Source: Flavobacteriales bacterium (lineage in GTDB: Bacteria > Bacteroidota > Bacteroidia > Flavobacteriales_E > Vicingaceae). From it: a stretch of DNA of 64,000 nucleotides. The stretch spans positions 124,001 to 188,000 of the forward strand of contig JABTUP010000001.1 in the NCBI GenBank assembly GCA_015075325.1. The letters run 5' to 3'. How positions within the stretch are numbered: the first letter of the stretch is position 1; every line of letters begins with the position of its first letter. The notes beneath the pieces were generated by a model, which searched no databases, had not been told where the DNA came from, and worked only from the letters and a program-made list of their open reading frames with translations. A program made the position numbers and the translations under genes. Shown piece by piece: positions 9,561-17,748 of the stretch.

Positions 9561-9671
9561 TGAGTTTTCCATAAATTGGTCAAAATCCTAATTAACAAGA
9601 TAAGTCTCTATTTCAATAATAGCATCGTAAATATGCTGCAACCTGATTTTATCGCCCAATTTACCTCGCAT
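9558..9671 (-). pseudogene. HEPN (DUF86) toxin-like gene remnant
   Basis: From the ATG at 9671 the minus strand reads MRGKLGDKIRLQHIYDAII, then EIETYLVN, a TAG stop, and continues in the same frame as DFDQFMENSM. This is the recognisable N-terminus of DUF86/HEPN proteins, which pair with MNT nucleotidyltransferases. The start overlaps the end of the MNT gene by 11 nt, the normal arrangement of MNT-HEPN pairs. Homology stops after NSM and GNAT sequence follows. The conserved catalytic region of HEPN (R-x4-6-H) is absent, so no active toxin can be made here. The family call is from recognition of the conserved start block, not from a search. Confidence 0.75.
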
Positions 9672-9954
9672 AGATTAATTCTTTTTCGCTATCAATTATA
9701 GGCTTTATGTATTTTGACAAACCATTTGATGAAACTAAATCAACTTCTTTATTTAGAATTTTTTCCAAGTCAATTTTCATCTGAATAAATTGTAATCCAA
9801 TTTTTTGAGAGTAATCTAAATCTACTAATATATCGATATCGCTATTGCTATCGGCTTCGTTTCGAGCATAAGAGCCAAATAAGTAAGCCTTTAAAACTGG
9901 GCTAGTTTTAAAATAATCTCTTACTCGCTCTATTTTATTTGCCTCTAATTTCAT
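9661..9954 (-). CDS. MNT-type minimal nucleotidyltransferase (antitoxin-like)
   Basis: A 97-residue protein with the polymerase-beta-type nucleotidyltransferase signature: FGSYARNEADSNSDIDILVD, where Gly27-Ser28 and Asp39/Asp41 are the conserved nucleotide and metal ligands. The length and composition fit MntA-like antitoxins, which in characterised MNT-HEPN modules modify and silence the HEPN RNase. The partner HEPN gene directly downstream is truncated, so this copy appears orphaned. A strong TAACTTTG -7 box ends 4 nt before the start codon, which suggests a leaderless transcript. Confidence 0.85.
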   Translation of the reverse strand: MKLEANKIERVRDYFKTSPVLKAYLFGSYARNEADSNSDIDILVDLDYSQKIGLQFIQMKIDLEKILNKEVDLVSSNGLSKYIKPIIDSEKELIYAR

Positions 9955-9958
9955 TTTA

Positions 9959-9966
9959 CAAAGTTA
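9959..9966 (-). promoter_or_regulatory. -7 promoter box of the MNT gene (leaderless?)
   Basis: TAACTTTG on the minus strand matches the Bacteroidota TAnnTTTG -7 consensus. A TTTAG-like upstream element lies about 20 nt further upstream. The ATG at 9954 begins 4 nt after the box, so transcription should start at or inside the start codon. Confidence 0.5.
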
Positions 9967-10023
9967 CTGATTTTTGTTTTCGATTGCACTAAAGTTTTGA
10001 CTAGCAGCTTCTATGAATTGTTG

Positions 10024-10062
10024 TCAATTATTTTTTGATATAATTCCTACTATTCCACACAT
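10024..10062 (-). pseudogene. Relic of a second asnB start
   Basis: The minus strand from 10062 encodes MCGIVGIISKNN and then TGA. The first ten residues match the start of the intact AsnB at 6742-8655 except for one position, and the first 20 coding bases plus AATT upstream are identical. Later codons use different third bases, so this is more likely a leftover of a diverged paralogue than a fresh copy. It lies just upstream of the MNT promoter and marks one edge of the mosaic patch. Confidence 0.6.
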
Positions 10063-10093
10063 AATTAGTCAACAAACGGAAGCAAGTTTAAAC

Positions 10094-10130
10094 AAAAATC
10101 CCTCTATTCAACTGAATAAAGGGATTTTTT
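10094..10130. terminator. Intrinsic terminator hairpin (bidirectional)
   Basis: AAAAATCCCT and AGGGATTTTT form the outer arms, with TATTCA/GAATA pairing inside and T/A tracts on both sides. It lies between the lpdA 3' end and the asnB relic. Confidence 0.65.
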
Positions 10131-10145
10131 ATTTTGAAAATTAAC

Positions 10146-10178
10146 AAAAGCAAAGCTTTTTAAAAAAGCTTTGCTTTT
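10146..10178. terminator. Terminator hairpin downstream of lpdA
   Basis: Sixteen-base arms AAAAGCAAAGCTTTTT and AAAAAGCTTTGCTTTT around a single A. It begins 6 nt after the lpdA stop on the minus strand. The same GCAAAGCTTTT core recurs in a hairpin at 51896-51928. Confidence 0.7.
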
Positions 10179-10183
10179 ATGTG

Positions 10184-11572
10184 TTACATATGAATTACTT
10201 CACCATAAGCAGCAGCTGCAGCTTCCATCACAGCTTCACTCATTGTTGGGTGAGGGTGAACGGTTTTAATTAATTCATGTCCTGTAGTTTCTAATTTACG
10301 GATTGCTACTATTTCGGCAATCATTTCGGTTACATTATAACCAATCATGTGTCCACCTAATAATTCGCCATATTTAGCATCAAAAATAAGTTTTACAAAA
10401 CCATCTTTGTGTCCTGCAGCACTTGCTTTACCAGATGCTGAGAATGGGAATTTACCTACTTTAATTTCATATCCTTTTTCTAATGCCATTTTTTCTGTCA
10501 TACCAACAGAGGCAACTTCTGGAGAACAATAGGTACATCCAGGAATATTTCCATAATCTAATGGTTCAACATGTAATCCTGCAATTTTCTCCACACAAAT
10601 TATACCTTCGGCAGAAGCAACGTGAGCTAAAGCATGTCCTTTAGTTACATCACCAATTGCATAATATCCAGGAATATTAGTTTGATAAAAATCGTTGGTT
10701 ACAATAATGTCTTTATCTACCACAATGCCAACTTCCTCTAAACCAATGTTTTCAATATTTCTTTTAATACCAACCGCCGAAAGAACAACATCACAATCAA
10801 TGGTTTCGTCACCTTTTTTGGTTTTTACTAATACTTTGCAACCGTTTCCTTTGGTATCAACACTTTCTACCGCAGAATTAGTCATAACATTGATACCAGC
10901 TTTTTTAAACGAACGCTCCAATTGTTTAGAAACTTCTTCATCTTCTAAAGGAACAATATTTGGCAAATATTCAATAAGTGTTACTTCAACACCCATAGCA
11001 TTGTAGAAATAAGCAAATTCAGAACCTATAGCTCCCGAACCTACTACCACCATTTTTTTAGGAAGTTTTTCTAAAACCAAAGCTTCTCTGTAGCCAATAA
11101 TTTTTTTTCCGTCTTGTGGTAAATTTGGAAGAACTCTTGAACGAGCACCTGTAGCAATAATAATATGTTTTGCTTCGTATTCAGTTATTTTTTTATCGTC
11201 ACCTTCTACGGCAACTTTTTGTCCTTTTTTAAGATTTGCTGAGCCTTTAATAACATCAATTTTATTTTTTTTCATCAAAAACTGAATACCGTTACTCATT
11301 CCAGCAGCAACATCTCTACTTCTTTTAACTATTGCAGGAAAATCAGCATCTGCATTTTTAACTGTAATACCAAAATCGGCAGCGTGGTTAATGTATTCAA
11401 AAACGCTTGCACTTTTTAACAATGCTTTTGTTGGAATACAACCCCAGTTTAAACAAATACCACCTAATTCTGCTTTTTCTATTATTGCAGTTTTCAATCC
11501 TAATTGAGAAGCTCTAATTGCAGCTACATAGCCACCAGGTCCACTTCCTACAACAATTACATCGTAACTCAT
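10184..11572 (-). CDS. lpdA: Dihydrolipoyl dehydrogenase
   Basis: A 462-residue flavoprotein, the E3 component of 2-oxoacid dehydrogenase and glycine cleavage complexes, which reoxidises dihydrolipoamide with NAD+. Visible signatures: FAD-binding GSGPGGYVAAIRA (9-21), the redox disulfide GGICLNWGCIPTK (Cys40 and Cys45), the NAD-binding GSGAIGSEFAYFYNAMG, YAIGDVTKGHALAHVASAEG, and the C-terminal HPHPTMSEA with the catalytic His-Glu pair. It is monocistronic here: flanked by hairpins downstream and by a TACTTTCG -7 box upstream at 11615-11622. The E1 and E2 genes are not in the window. Confidence 0.97.
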   Translation of the reverse strand: MSYDVIVVGSGPGGYVAAIRASQLGLKTAIIEKAELGGICLNWGCIPTKALLKSASVFEYINHAADFGITVKNADADFPAIVKRSRDVAAGMSNGIQFLMKKNKIDVIKGSANLKKGQKVAVEGDDKKITEYEAKHIIIATGARSRVLPNLPQDGKKIIGYREALVLEKLPKKMVVVGSGAIGSEFAYFYNAMGVEVTLIEYLPNIVPLEDEEVSKQLERSFKKAGINVMTNSAVESVDTKGNGCKVLVKTKKGDETIDCDVVLSAVGIKRNIENIGLEEVGIVVDKDIIVTNDFYQTNIPGYYAIGDVTKGHALAHVASAEGIICVEKIAGLHVEPLDYGNIPGCTYCSPEVASVGMTEKMALEKGYEIKVGKFPFSASGKASAAGHKDGFVKLIFDAKYGELLGGHMIGYNVTEMIAEIVAIRKLETTGHELIKTVHPHPTMSEAVMEAAAAAYGEVIHM

Positions 11573-11614
11573 AGTTAATTATTTTTAAAGTTTATTAATC
11601 AAATTTATTTAATG

Positions 11615-11622
11615 CGAAAGTA
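11615..11622 (-). promoter_or_regulatory. Probable -7 box of lpdA
   Basis: TACTTTCG on the minus strand, one base off TAnnTTTG, 42 nt upstream of the lpdA start. No clear -33 element is seen. Confidence 0.4.
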
Positions 11623-11688
11623 CAATTTTAAGTTGGAAATTGAAAATTGATAAATGATAATTGAAGACTGTAAACTGAAAATTGAGGA

Positions 11689-12120
11689 CTATCTAACAAA
11701 AACCAAATCCATTTTATAAATCTTAAAGTTCTTTGTATTGTTTTTAACTAAAGTTGGATAAATTGAAAAAATGGTGTCAGCTGGTGGTATAAAATTTCCT
11801 TCTAACTTTCCATAAAATTTCCAACGGGTTGTGCCATTGGTAACAACTTTTGATTCGTTTTTTAAATTAGAGCAATTTAATGGGTCTAAACCTCCTTTAA
11901 GCAGTTGTTGTTGACCTTGGTAAAATTCAAAATCTAATACCATGTTTGGATGTTCAGCAAATTCAATATCGCAATCCAAATAAAAATCAATTTGACGGTG
12001 TTTTTCACATTTTATATTTATTACTTGAACAACATCTTTAGTTAAATCAATACGAGTAATTTCTTCTTGTGAGCAAGAAACTAAAGCTAAAATTAAAATT
12101 AGAATGCTGATGTTTTTCAT
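11689..12120 (-). CDS. Hypothetical lipoprotein
   Basis: A 143-residue protein with a lipoprotein leader: MKNISILILILALVSCSQEE, with Cys16 as the lipidated residue. The rest is a compact soluble domain with strand-like alternation (VVQVINIKCEKHRQIDFYLD, NMVLDFEFYQGQQ), suggesting a beta-rich periplasmic or surface-facing fold. I recognise no family. It lies downstream of the WbaP-type transferase gene on the same strand across a 91-nt gap filled with short degenerate repeats. Confidence 0.75.
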   Translation of the reverse strand: MKNISILILILALVSCSQEEITRIDLTKDVVQVINIKCEKHRQIDFYLDCDIEFAEHPNMVLDFEFYQGQQQLLKGGLDPLNCSNLKNESKVVTNGTTRWKFYGKLEGNFIPPADTIFSIYPTLVKNNTKNFKIYKMDLVFVR

Positions 12121-12211
12121 TGTTGATTAGCTATTTTACATTGATGGCTCAATACTTATTGCTGTGGACGTAATACTGTTTACTGAATACTGAATACTGT
12201 TTACTATTTGC

Positions 12212-13630
12212 TTATTTCCCAGCACCTTTCAAAACAATCATTACTGTATAAATTAAAATCTTAAAATCAACCAAAAGCGACATGTTTTCAATATAAATGA
12301 TGTCATATTTTAAACGCTCAATCATTTGAGTTACATTTTCTGCATATCCATATTTTACTTGTCCCCACGAGGTAATTCCTGGTCGAACTTTTAATAAATG
12401 ATAATAATGTGGAGCTTCTTTTACTATTTGGTCAATAAAAAATTGTCGTTCTGGTCGAGGTCCAACCAAGCTCATATCTCCAATTAGCACATTGTAAAAT
12501 TGAGGTATTTCATCCAATCTTACCTTACGCATAAACCTACCGAATTTGGTAATTCGCATATCTTTTTGGCTCGATAATGCAGGTCCATTTTTTTCTGCAT
12601 CTTCTGTCATCGAACGAAACTTGTATATCATAAAAGGTTTTCCATGAATTCCTATTCGTTCTTGTGAGAAGAAAGCTGGTCCTTTAGATGTTAGTTTAAC
12701 AATAATTGCAGTAATCAAATACAATGGAGAAAGTAAAATTAAAGCAAATAAAGAGGTAAATATATCTATCAATCGTTTGATGGATTGCTGCCAAGTTGGC
12801 ATTATTTCTTTTGTTATAACAATTAATGGAGTTCCAAAAATCGAAGTCATTTTTACTGAACCCGAAAGAATATCGTACATGTCTGGAATAATCTTAATGA
12901 TAACAGGAAGCCCTTCCAAAACAGTAATAATATTCCCTAAGCTTTTATGCTCAGATGATTCAATAGCGATAATTACTTCTTCAATATTGTTTTTTTCTAT
13001 GGTATTTCGTAAATCAACACAATTGCCTAAATGAGGAAGATATTCAGCTAATTTGAATATCTCATTGGCTTCATTAACGTGTGTAAATCCAACTATTTTA
13101 TTTCCTGTAGAGTAACGCTGACCGTTTAACTCTAAAAATAAATCCAACGCTTTTTGGTTTGAACCAATTATTAACGTATTAAACCCAATTTTTCTATTTT
13201 TTATTCTTTTTCCGGTGTGAGTAGTTAAAATAAAACGGCAAATTTCTGTAATTAGAAATTGTAACCCAAAAAGCGTAAAGTACAGTTTATAGTATTGTGT
13301 ATAATTGGCTATTTCGTCATCTAATACAAGAACAAAAAACAAAATTAACGAGCCTATTAAAGAAACTAACAGGGTTTGTCCAAATTCTTTTAACCTCGAT
13401 TTGCGGTATATGTTTTTGTAAGCACCAGATAAAGCATGAAGACTTACCCAAAATATCGGAATTAGAAAAAGAGCATAGTAAAAGTTTACATCAAAAACCA
13501 ATTCAATATCATAACCAAATTTTAACGGTTCAATGTATTCTTTTCGATAAACAAAAAACAATGTCCATGCAACAACTGCACTCAATACATCTAAAAAAAT
13601 GTATTTTAATGTGTGTAGTGTTTTATTCAT
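12212..13630 (-). CDS. WbaP/WcaJ-type polyprenyl-phosphate sugar-1-phosphate transferase
   Basis: A 472-residue membrane protein of the exopolysaccharide glycosylphosphotransferase family. Four or so N-terminal membrane segments lie in residues 1-130, then a Rossmann-like CoA-binding-type domain (LIIGSNQKALDLFLEL). The C-terminal catalytic domain starts KRLIDIFTSLFALILLSPLY and contains IYKFRSMTEDAEKNGP, RKVRLDEIPQFYNVLIGDMS, LVGPRPERQFF and RPGITSWGQVKYGYA. These enzymes start lipid-linked glycan synthesis. It is a different superfamily from the WecA-like enzyme at 659-1726. The start overlaps the stop of the upstream lipoprotein gene (TAATG at 13630). Confidence 0.94.
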   Translation of the reverse strand: MNKTLHTLKYIFLDVLSAVVAWTLFFVYRKEYIEPLKFGYDIELVFDVNFYYALFLIPIFWVSLHALSGAYKNIYRKSRLKEFGQTLLVSLIGSLILFFVLVLDDEIANYTQYYKLYFTLFGLQFLITEICRFILTTHTGKRIKNRKIGFNTLIIGSNQKALDLFLELNGQRYSTGNKIVGFTHVNEANEIFKLAEYLPHLGNCVDLRNTIEKNNIEEVIIAIESSEHKSLGNIITVLEGLPVIIKIIPDMYDILSGSVKMTSIFGTPLIVITKEIMPTWQQSIKRLIDIFTSLFALILLSPLYLITAIIVKLTSKGPAFFSQERIGIHGKPFMIYKFRSMTEDAEKNGPALSSQKDMRITKFGRFMRKVRLDEIPQFYNVLIGDMSLVGPRPERQFFIDQIVKEAPHYYHLLKVRPGITSWGQVKYGYAENVTQMIERLKYDIIYIENMSLLVDFKILIYTVMIVLKGAGK

Positions 13631-14460
13631 TATAGATAAACAATTTTAAGGTTATCAAACATGAATTCGGGGTAATCTAATTTTGGCTGAAATCCAAAGA
13701 AAATTTTGTATTTTGATGCGTTTGGACGTGTTCGTAATGGTTCAGAAAAATCTAAGTATATTTTTTTCCAATATTCGGTTGTATTTAGGTAAAAAATTCC
13801 AATTTGGTCGTTATCTGCAAATAAACCCACTAAAACGGGTTGATTGGTTTTAAAATTAAGTTCTAAAAATATAGGTTTATTGGTTGGTATATCAGAAAAC
13901 TCAGGAGTATAACATTCAAAAAGTGTCATTCCTGGAATTAGTGAAACTTTACCCGAATAATATCCTTCAAATGAATCGGTAGACTTATACACTACGGTAT
14001 CTGATAACGAACTGTAAGTAAAAGGTAAACTTGCCGACTCAAAATCTTCCATCCAATAAAATGTTGTTGCTGATGAATAAGTTGTTTTGGGATTTATAAT
14101 TGTTGTTTTGCTTTTTTCTAGATTAATATTTTCGGTATGAACATTATAGAAAACATACCTAGCTCTTCTTTCAGCAATTCCATTTTCTTTTATTCCAGGA
14201 TAAATATCAATCTTGTGAATGCCTTCTTTTAAAATAGGGAAACGAGCGGGCAATTCAAAAACTCCTACTAAATCATTATCGACATATATCCACGCATCGG
14301 TAATATTGTGAGAATTTGTACCTTGAGCAGCGGTTGTTGATAAAGTAAAAGGATTAATTTGGAGATAAGAAGGTATCTCTGCTTCCAACTCATCTTTAGA
14401 GCATGAATTAAAAGCAAAAAATATCGTGAATAATAAAATGTAAATTCTTACGTTGTGCAA
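13630..14460 (-). CDS. Hypothetical surface/periplasmic lipoprotein
   Basis: A 276-residue lipoprotein starting at TTG (14460); there is no in-frame ATG upstream before a stop at 14500-14502. The leader MHNVRIYILLFTIFFAFNSC has a lipobox ending at Cys20. Next comes a region resembling a PEGA-like beta domain (AWIYVDNDLVGVFELPARFPIL, GIHKIDIYPGIKENG) and a C-terminal jelly-roll-like domain (WMEDFESASLPFTY, LELNFKTNQPVLVGLF). The function is unknown. The 1-nt overlap with the WbaP-type gene implies joint expression and perhaps a role in surface glycan handling (inference). Confidence 0.78.
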   Translation of the reverse strand: MHNVRIYILLFTIFFAFNSCSKDELEAEIPSYLQINPFTLSTTAAQGTNSHNITDAWIYVDNDLVGVFELPARFPILKEGIHKIDIYPGIKENGIAERRARYVFYNVHTENINLEKSKTTIINPKTTYSSATTFYWMEDFESASLPFTYSSLSDTVVYKSTDSFEGYYSGKVSLIPGMTLFECYTPEFSDIPTNKPIFLELNFKTNQPVLVGLFADNDQIGIFYLNTTEYWKKIYLDFSEPLRTRPNASKYKIFFGFQPKLDYPEFMFDNLKIVYL

Positions 14461-14515
14461 TGTTCTAAAATATCTACCCCAAACGCGGCTTCTGATTAAT
14501 TATTGTGCAAAAATA

Positions 14516-15505
14516 TTAATCTTCTATTAAAGCCAAAGATATTTTTAATTTTTCAACGATTTTATGTGCTACATCTAAGGCATTATAGCCATCGTGTATG
14601 TTTACCAAAGGCACAGTATTATTAGTTATTGCGAGTGCAAATTGAGTTAATTCTTCTTTTATCGCATTTACTTCGTTTATTTGTGGTTTATCAAAATAAA
14701 TTTGTTTTTTTCCTTTTCCATTACCTAAATCTAAAGTAACCGAAAGCGGATCTGGTTCACCAACAACACTTTTTAGTTTTACAATTTCTGTTTGTTTATC
14801 TAAAAAATCAACTGAAATATAAGCGTCTTTCTGAAACATACGGGTTTTTCGCATGTTTTTTAATGAAATTCTACTCGCCGTTAAATTGGCTACACAACCG
14901 TTATCAAATTCTATTCGAGCATTAGCAATATCAGGCGTATCGCTTACAACAGCAACTCCACTAGCATTAATTTTTTTGATATTAGATTTTACCACACTTA
15001 GTACAATATCAATATCATGTATCATTAAATCTAACACAACCGGAACATCTGTTCCTCTTGGATTAAATTGAGCCAAACGATGTGTTTCGATAAACATTGG
15101 ATTATTGATGTACGGCAGAGCAGATGTGAATGCTGGATTAAAACGCTCAACGTGACCTACTTGTACTTTTACATTTGCCTCTTCCGACAAGTAGATGAGC
15201 TGTTTTGCTTCCTCTACAGTATTAGTAATAGGCTTTTCGATAAAAACATGTTTCGATAACTTTAATGCCTTAGATGCACAATCGAAATGAGCTAGTGTTG
15301 GTGTAACAATATCAACAGCATCAACCTTGCTAATCAATTCTTCCATATCAGCAAAGGCTTTTACCCCAAACTCCTGCTCCACTTTTTTTCGATTTTCTTC
15401 GTCTAAATCAAAAAAACCAACCAATTCAAATAAATCTATTTCTTTTAATAGCCTGATGTGAATTTTTCCTAAATGTCCGGCTCCTATTACTCCTATTTTT
15501 AACAT
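14516..15505 (-). CDS. Gfo/Idh/MocA-family oxidoreductase
   Basis: About 329 residues from the preferred ATG at 15505 (MLKIGVIGAGHLGKIHIRLL); an in-frame upstream ATG at 15523 would add six unconserved residues. The N-terminal Rossmann fold has GAGHLG, ADMEELISKVDAVDIVTPT and the family motif EKPIT (Lys in the active site). VQVGHVERFNPAF begins the C-terminal domain, and MIHDIDIVLSVV supplies the conserved Asp-His block. Family members oxidise or epimerise NAD(P)-linked sugars; the substrate is unknown. The neighbouring sugar transferase fits nucleotide-sugar metabolism. Confidence 0.92.
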   Translation of the reverse strand: MLKIGVIGAGHLGKIHIRLLKEIDLFELVGFFDLDEENRKKVEQEFGVKAFADMEELISKVDAVDIVTPTLAHFDCASKALKLSKHVFIEKPITNTVEEAKQLIYLSEEANVKVQVGHVERFNPAFTSALPYINNPMFIETHRLAQFNPRGTDVPVVLDLMIHDIDIVLSVVKSNIKKINASGVAVVSDTPDIANARIEFDNGCVANLTASRISLKNMRKTRMFQKDAYISVDFLDKQTEIVKLKSVVGEPDPLSVTLDLGNGKGKKQIYFDKPQINEVNAIKEELTQFALAITNNTVPLVNIHDGYNALDVAHKIVEKLKISLALIED

Positions 15506-15653
15506 GGTGTAGATTTTTATCAAAAGTAAATCTTTACTTCACTATTAGAATTAGCTTCAAACAATATTATTAACACGTCGATTTTAATAAGAAGCTAATA
15601 AGACTAGATAAATTTGAGTTTATCTGCTTTTCTTTGTAAAAAATTAATGAGAA

Positions 15654-16307
15654 GTGACGGACACCTACAGACATAAAGGATTAAGAAAACAATTGGCTGA
15701 AATTGTTGCTGGAAAAGGAATAACCAATTTAAAAGTATTAAAAGCCATTGAAACCATACCTCGACATTTATTTATACCCGATACGGCTTTTCATAAGTAT
15801 GCTTACGAAGACAAACCTTTTCCTATTGGCTCTGGACAAACCATTTCACAGCCATTTACTGTAGCTTTTCAAACCGAGTTATTAAACCTTAAAGAAGGTG
15901 AAAAAGTGTTGGAAATTGGAACTGGTTCGGGTTACCAAACAGCTGTGTTGCTCGAAATGGGTGTTAAAGTTTTTTCTATAGAACGACAAAAAGCATTATT
16001 CGACAGAACAAAAGATTTTTTACCAAAAATTGGCTATGGTTCAGCTAAACTTTTTTACGGAGATGGTTATGCAGGACTTCCAACTTTTGCTCCTTTCGAC
16101 AAAATTATTGTTACTGCAGGAGCTCCTTTTGTTCCCGAAGATTTATTAACTCAGCTTAAAATTGGAGGAATACTTGTAATACCTGTTGGAGAAGGAAAAG
16201 AGCAGACGATGAAAAAAATTGTGAAAATAGATGCTAACAACTTTACATCTGAAGAATTAGGCGTTTTTCGATTCGTACCATTGTTAAAGGAGAAAGGAAA
16301 AGATTAA
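15654..16307 (+). CDS. pcm: Protein-L-isoaspartate O-methyltransferase
   Basis: A 217-residue SAM-dependent methyltransferase that repairs isoaspartyl residues. Family blocks: IPRHLFIPD, the PFPIGSGQTISQPFTVAFQ segment, VLEIGTGSGYQTAVL (SAM motif I), YGDGYAGLPTFAPFDKIIVTAGAP and GGILVIPVGEG. The only usable start is GTG at 15654, since an in-frame TGA ends at 15650; the nearby ATG at 15647 is out of frame. It is read away from the Gfo/Idh/MocA gene and is followed by the RNase P RNA gene. Confidence 0.95.
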   Translation: MTDTYRHKGLRKQLAEIVAGKGITNLKVLKAIETIPRHLFIPDTAFHKYAYEDKPFPIGSGQTISQPFTVAFQTELLNLKEGEKVLEIGTGSGYQTAVLLEMGVKVFSIERQKALFDRTKDFLPKIGYGSAKLFYGDGYAGLPTFAPFDKIIVTAGAPFVPEDLLTQLKIGGILVIPVGEGKEQTMKKIVKIDANNFTSEELGVFRFVPLLKEKGKD

Positions 16308-16357
16308 AACACTTGCTATAGGAAAAACAAATAACCACATATAAAAAATAATTAACT

Positions 16358-16365
16358 TAACTTCG
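16358..16365 (+). promoter_or_regulatory. Probable -7 box of rnpB
   Basis: TAACTTCG, close to TAnnTTTG, ends 9 nt before the 5' strand of the RNase P P1 helix, a plausible distance for the promoter of a stable RNA. Confidence 0.4.
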
Positions 16366-16373
16366 CGTAGAAA

Positions 16374-16739
16374 AAGCAAATCGTTCTATCGCCTTTCGTT
16401 TTATACGAGGGGAGGAAAGTCCGGACAGCGTAGAGCATCCAACCTAGGGAAACCTAGGGTATTTGTATGTAATGTGCAAATAACAGAAAGTGCCACAGAA
16501 AACAAACTACCTCGAATTCGTTCGAGGAAAAGGTGAAAAGGCGAGGTAAGAGCTCACCGTTAGTGCAGCAATGTACTATGCATGGAAAACCTTTGGAGCT
16601 GAAAAATCAAATAAACCAAGGCTATAGGGCTGCTCGCCCAATCTTGGAGGGTAGATTGAACGAGGGCTGGTGCAAACTTGCTCCCAGATAAATGATAGAA
16701 ACCGCTTGCGGATACAGAACCCGGCTTATAGATTTGCTT
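16374..16739 (+). ncRNA. rnpB: RNase P RNA (M1 RNA)
   Basis: The catalytic RNA of RNase P, which matures tRNA 5' ends. The universally conserved GAGGAAAGTCCGGAC (CR-I) is at 16410-16424, and the matching 3' core ACAGAACCCGGCTTATAG is at 16714-16731. GCAAATC near the 5' end (16376-16382) pairs with GATTTGC at the 3' end (16731-16737) as P1. The P4 long-range pairing and the internal GTGCAGCAATG segment fit a bacterial type A RNA of about 365 nt. The ends are set from P1 pairing and may be off by a few bases. Confidence 0.95.
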
Positions 16740-16863
16740 TTTTATTTTTATATTACCTAATCCTTTTTTTTTATTGATAATAGTTAATAATTAATTGCAA
16801 TTGTTAACATATAAAAATTAAAGTGGGCAAAAAAAAATAATATCTTGCAACCATAAAATTTTT

Positions 16864-17748
16864 ATGAGATTTGCTGCTGTAGATATTGGCTCCAATGCTG
16901 TAAGGTTACTTTTTTGTGATGTTGATGTTTTTCAAAATCATAAAGATGTAAAAAAAATATCCTTAATTCGATTGCCTATTCGATTGGGAGAAGATGTTTT
17001 CTCAAAAAAGAAAATATCTGCTAAAAACGCCAACCAACTCATTAAAGCACTAAATGCATTTAAAAATTTAGTTGATATTTACGAAGTCGTTGCTTTTAGA
17101 GTTTGTGCAACCTCAGCCTTTCGTGAAGCTAAAAATGGCAAAGAAGTAATTGAAAAAGTAAAGAAGAAAACCAACATTACTATAGAAATTATTGACGGAG
17201 ATACAGAAGCTAAATTATTATTAGAAACACATGTAACAGACCGTCTTAATTCACAAGGAACTTATTTATATATTGATGTTGGCGGAGGTAGTACAGAACT
17301 TTCCATTATTTCCAAAGGAAAAGCGATACAATCAAAATCTTTTAAAATTGGTACCATTCGTTTAAAAAATAATTTGGTTTCTGAAAGCACATGGAAAGAA
17401 ATGAAAGTTTGGCTGGAAAAAATCATCAAAAAACATCAACCCGAATTAGCCATTGGAACTGGTGGAAACATTAACAAACTATACAAAATGTGTGGTTTAA
17501 AAGATTATAAACTTTTTGAGTACACCAAATTAGAAGAAATTAACCAATTTATTGAGCAACACTCTATTGAGGAACGTATACTAAAACTAGGTTTAAAACC
17601 TGATAGAGCTGATGTTATTACCCATGCCGCAAAAGTTTATTTAACGGTTTTAGCTATTGCTAAAGTTGAAAATATGTTTATCCCAAAATTGGGTTTAGCA
17701 GACGGCGTAATTTATCAACTCAGCGAAAAGAAAATGAAAAGATCTTAA
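16864..17748 (+). CDS. Ppx/GppA-family phosphatase (exopolyphosphatase)
   Basis: A 294-residue ASKHA-fold phosphatase. The phosphate-1 motif is AAVDIGSNAVRLLFCDV (residues 4-20), followed by CATSAFREAKNG and IIDGDTEAKLLL. The phosphate-2 motif is YIDVGGGSTELSII, and there is AIGTGGNINKLYKM. This is the short single-module form usual in Bacteroidota, acting on polyphosphate or pppGpp; the two activities cannot be separated by eye. It is preceded by TAATATCTTGC, a near-consensus -7 box. An 18-bp palindrome (TTGTTAAATATTTAACAA, 17750-17767) follows the stop. Confidence 0.92.
   Translation: MRFAAVDIGSNAVRLLFCDVDVFQNHKDVKKISLIRLPIRLGEDVFSKKKISAKNANQLIKALNAFKNLVDIYEVVAFRVCATSAFREAKNGKEVIEKVKKKTNITIEIIDGDTEAKLLLETHVTDRLNSQGTYLYIDVGGGSTELSIISKGKAIQSKSFKIGTIRLKNNLVSESTWKEMKVWLEKIIKKHQPELAIGTGGNINKLYKMCGLKDYKLFEYTKLEEINQFIEQHSIEERILKLGLKPDRADVITHAAKVYLTVLAIAKVENMFIPKLGLADGVIYQLSEKKMKRS

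Noticed and set aside
9588-9590. In-frame TAG between HEPN and GNAT sequence as a recoded or suppressed stop
   Set aside because: Homology to HEPN ends ten residues later and is replaced by a GNAT domain with its own ATG, so this is a broken gene and no sign of recoding (no structure or pyrrolysine genes) is visible.
8638-10064. attL/attR sites of a small integrated element
   Set aside because: The 24-bp repeats fall on conserved asnB start codons and no integrase lies between them, so paralogue remnants are more likely.
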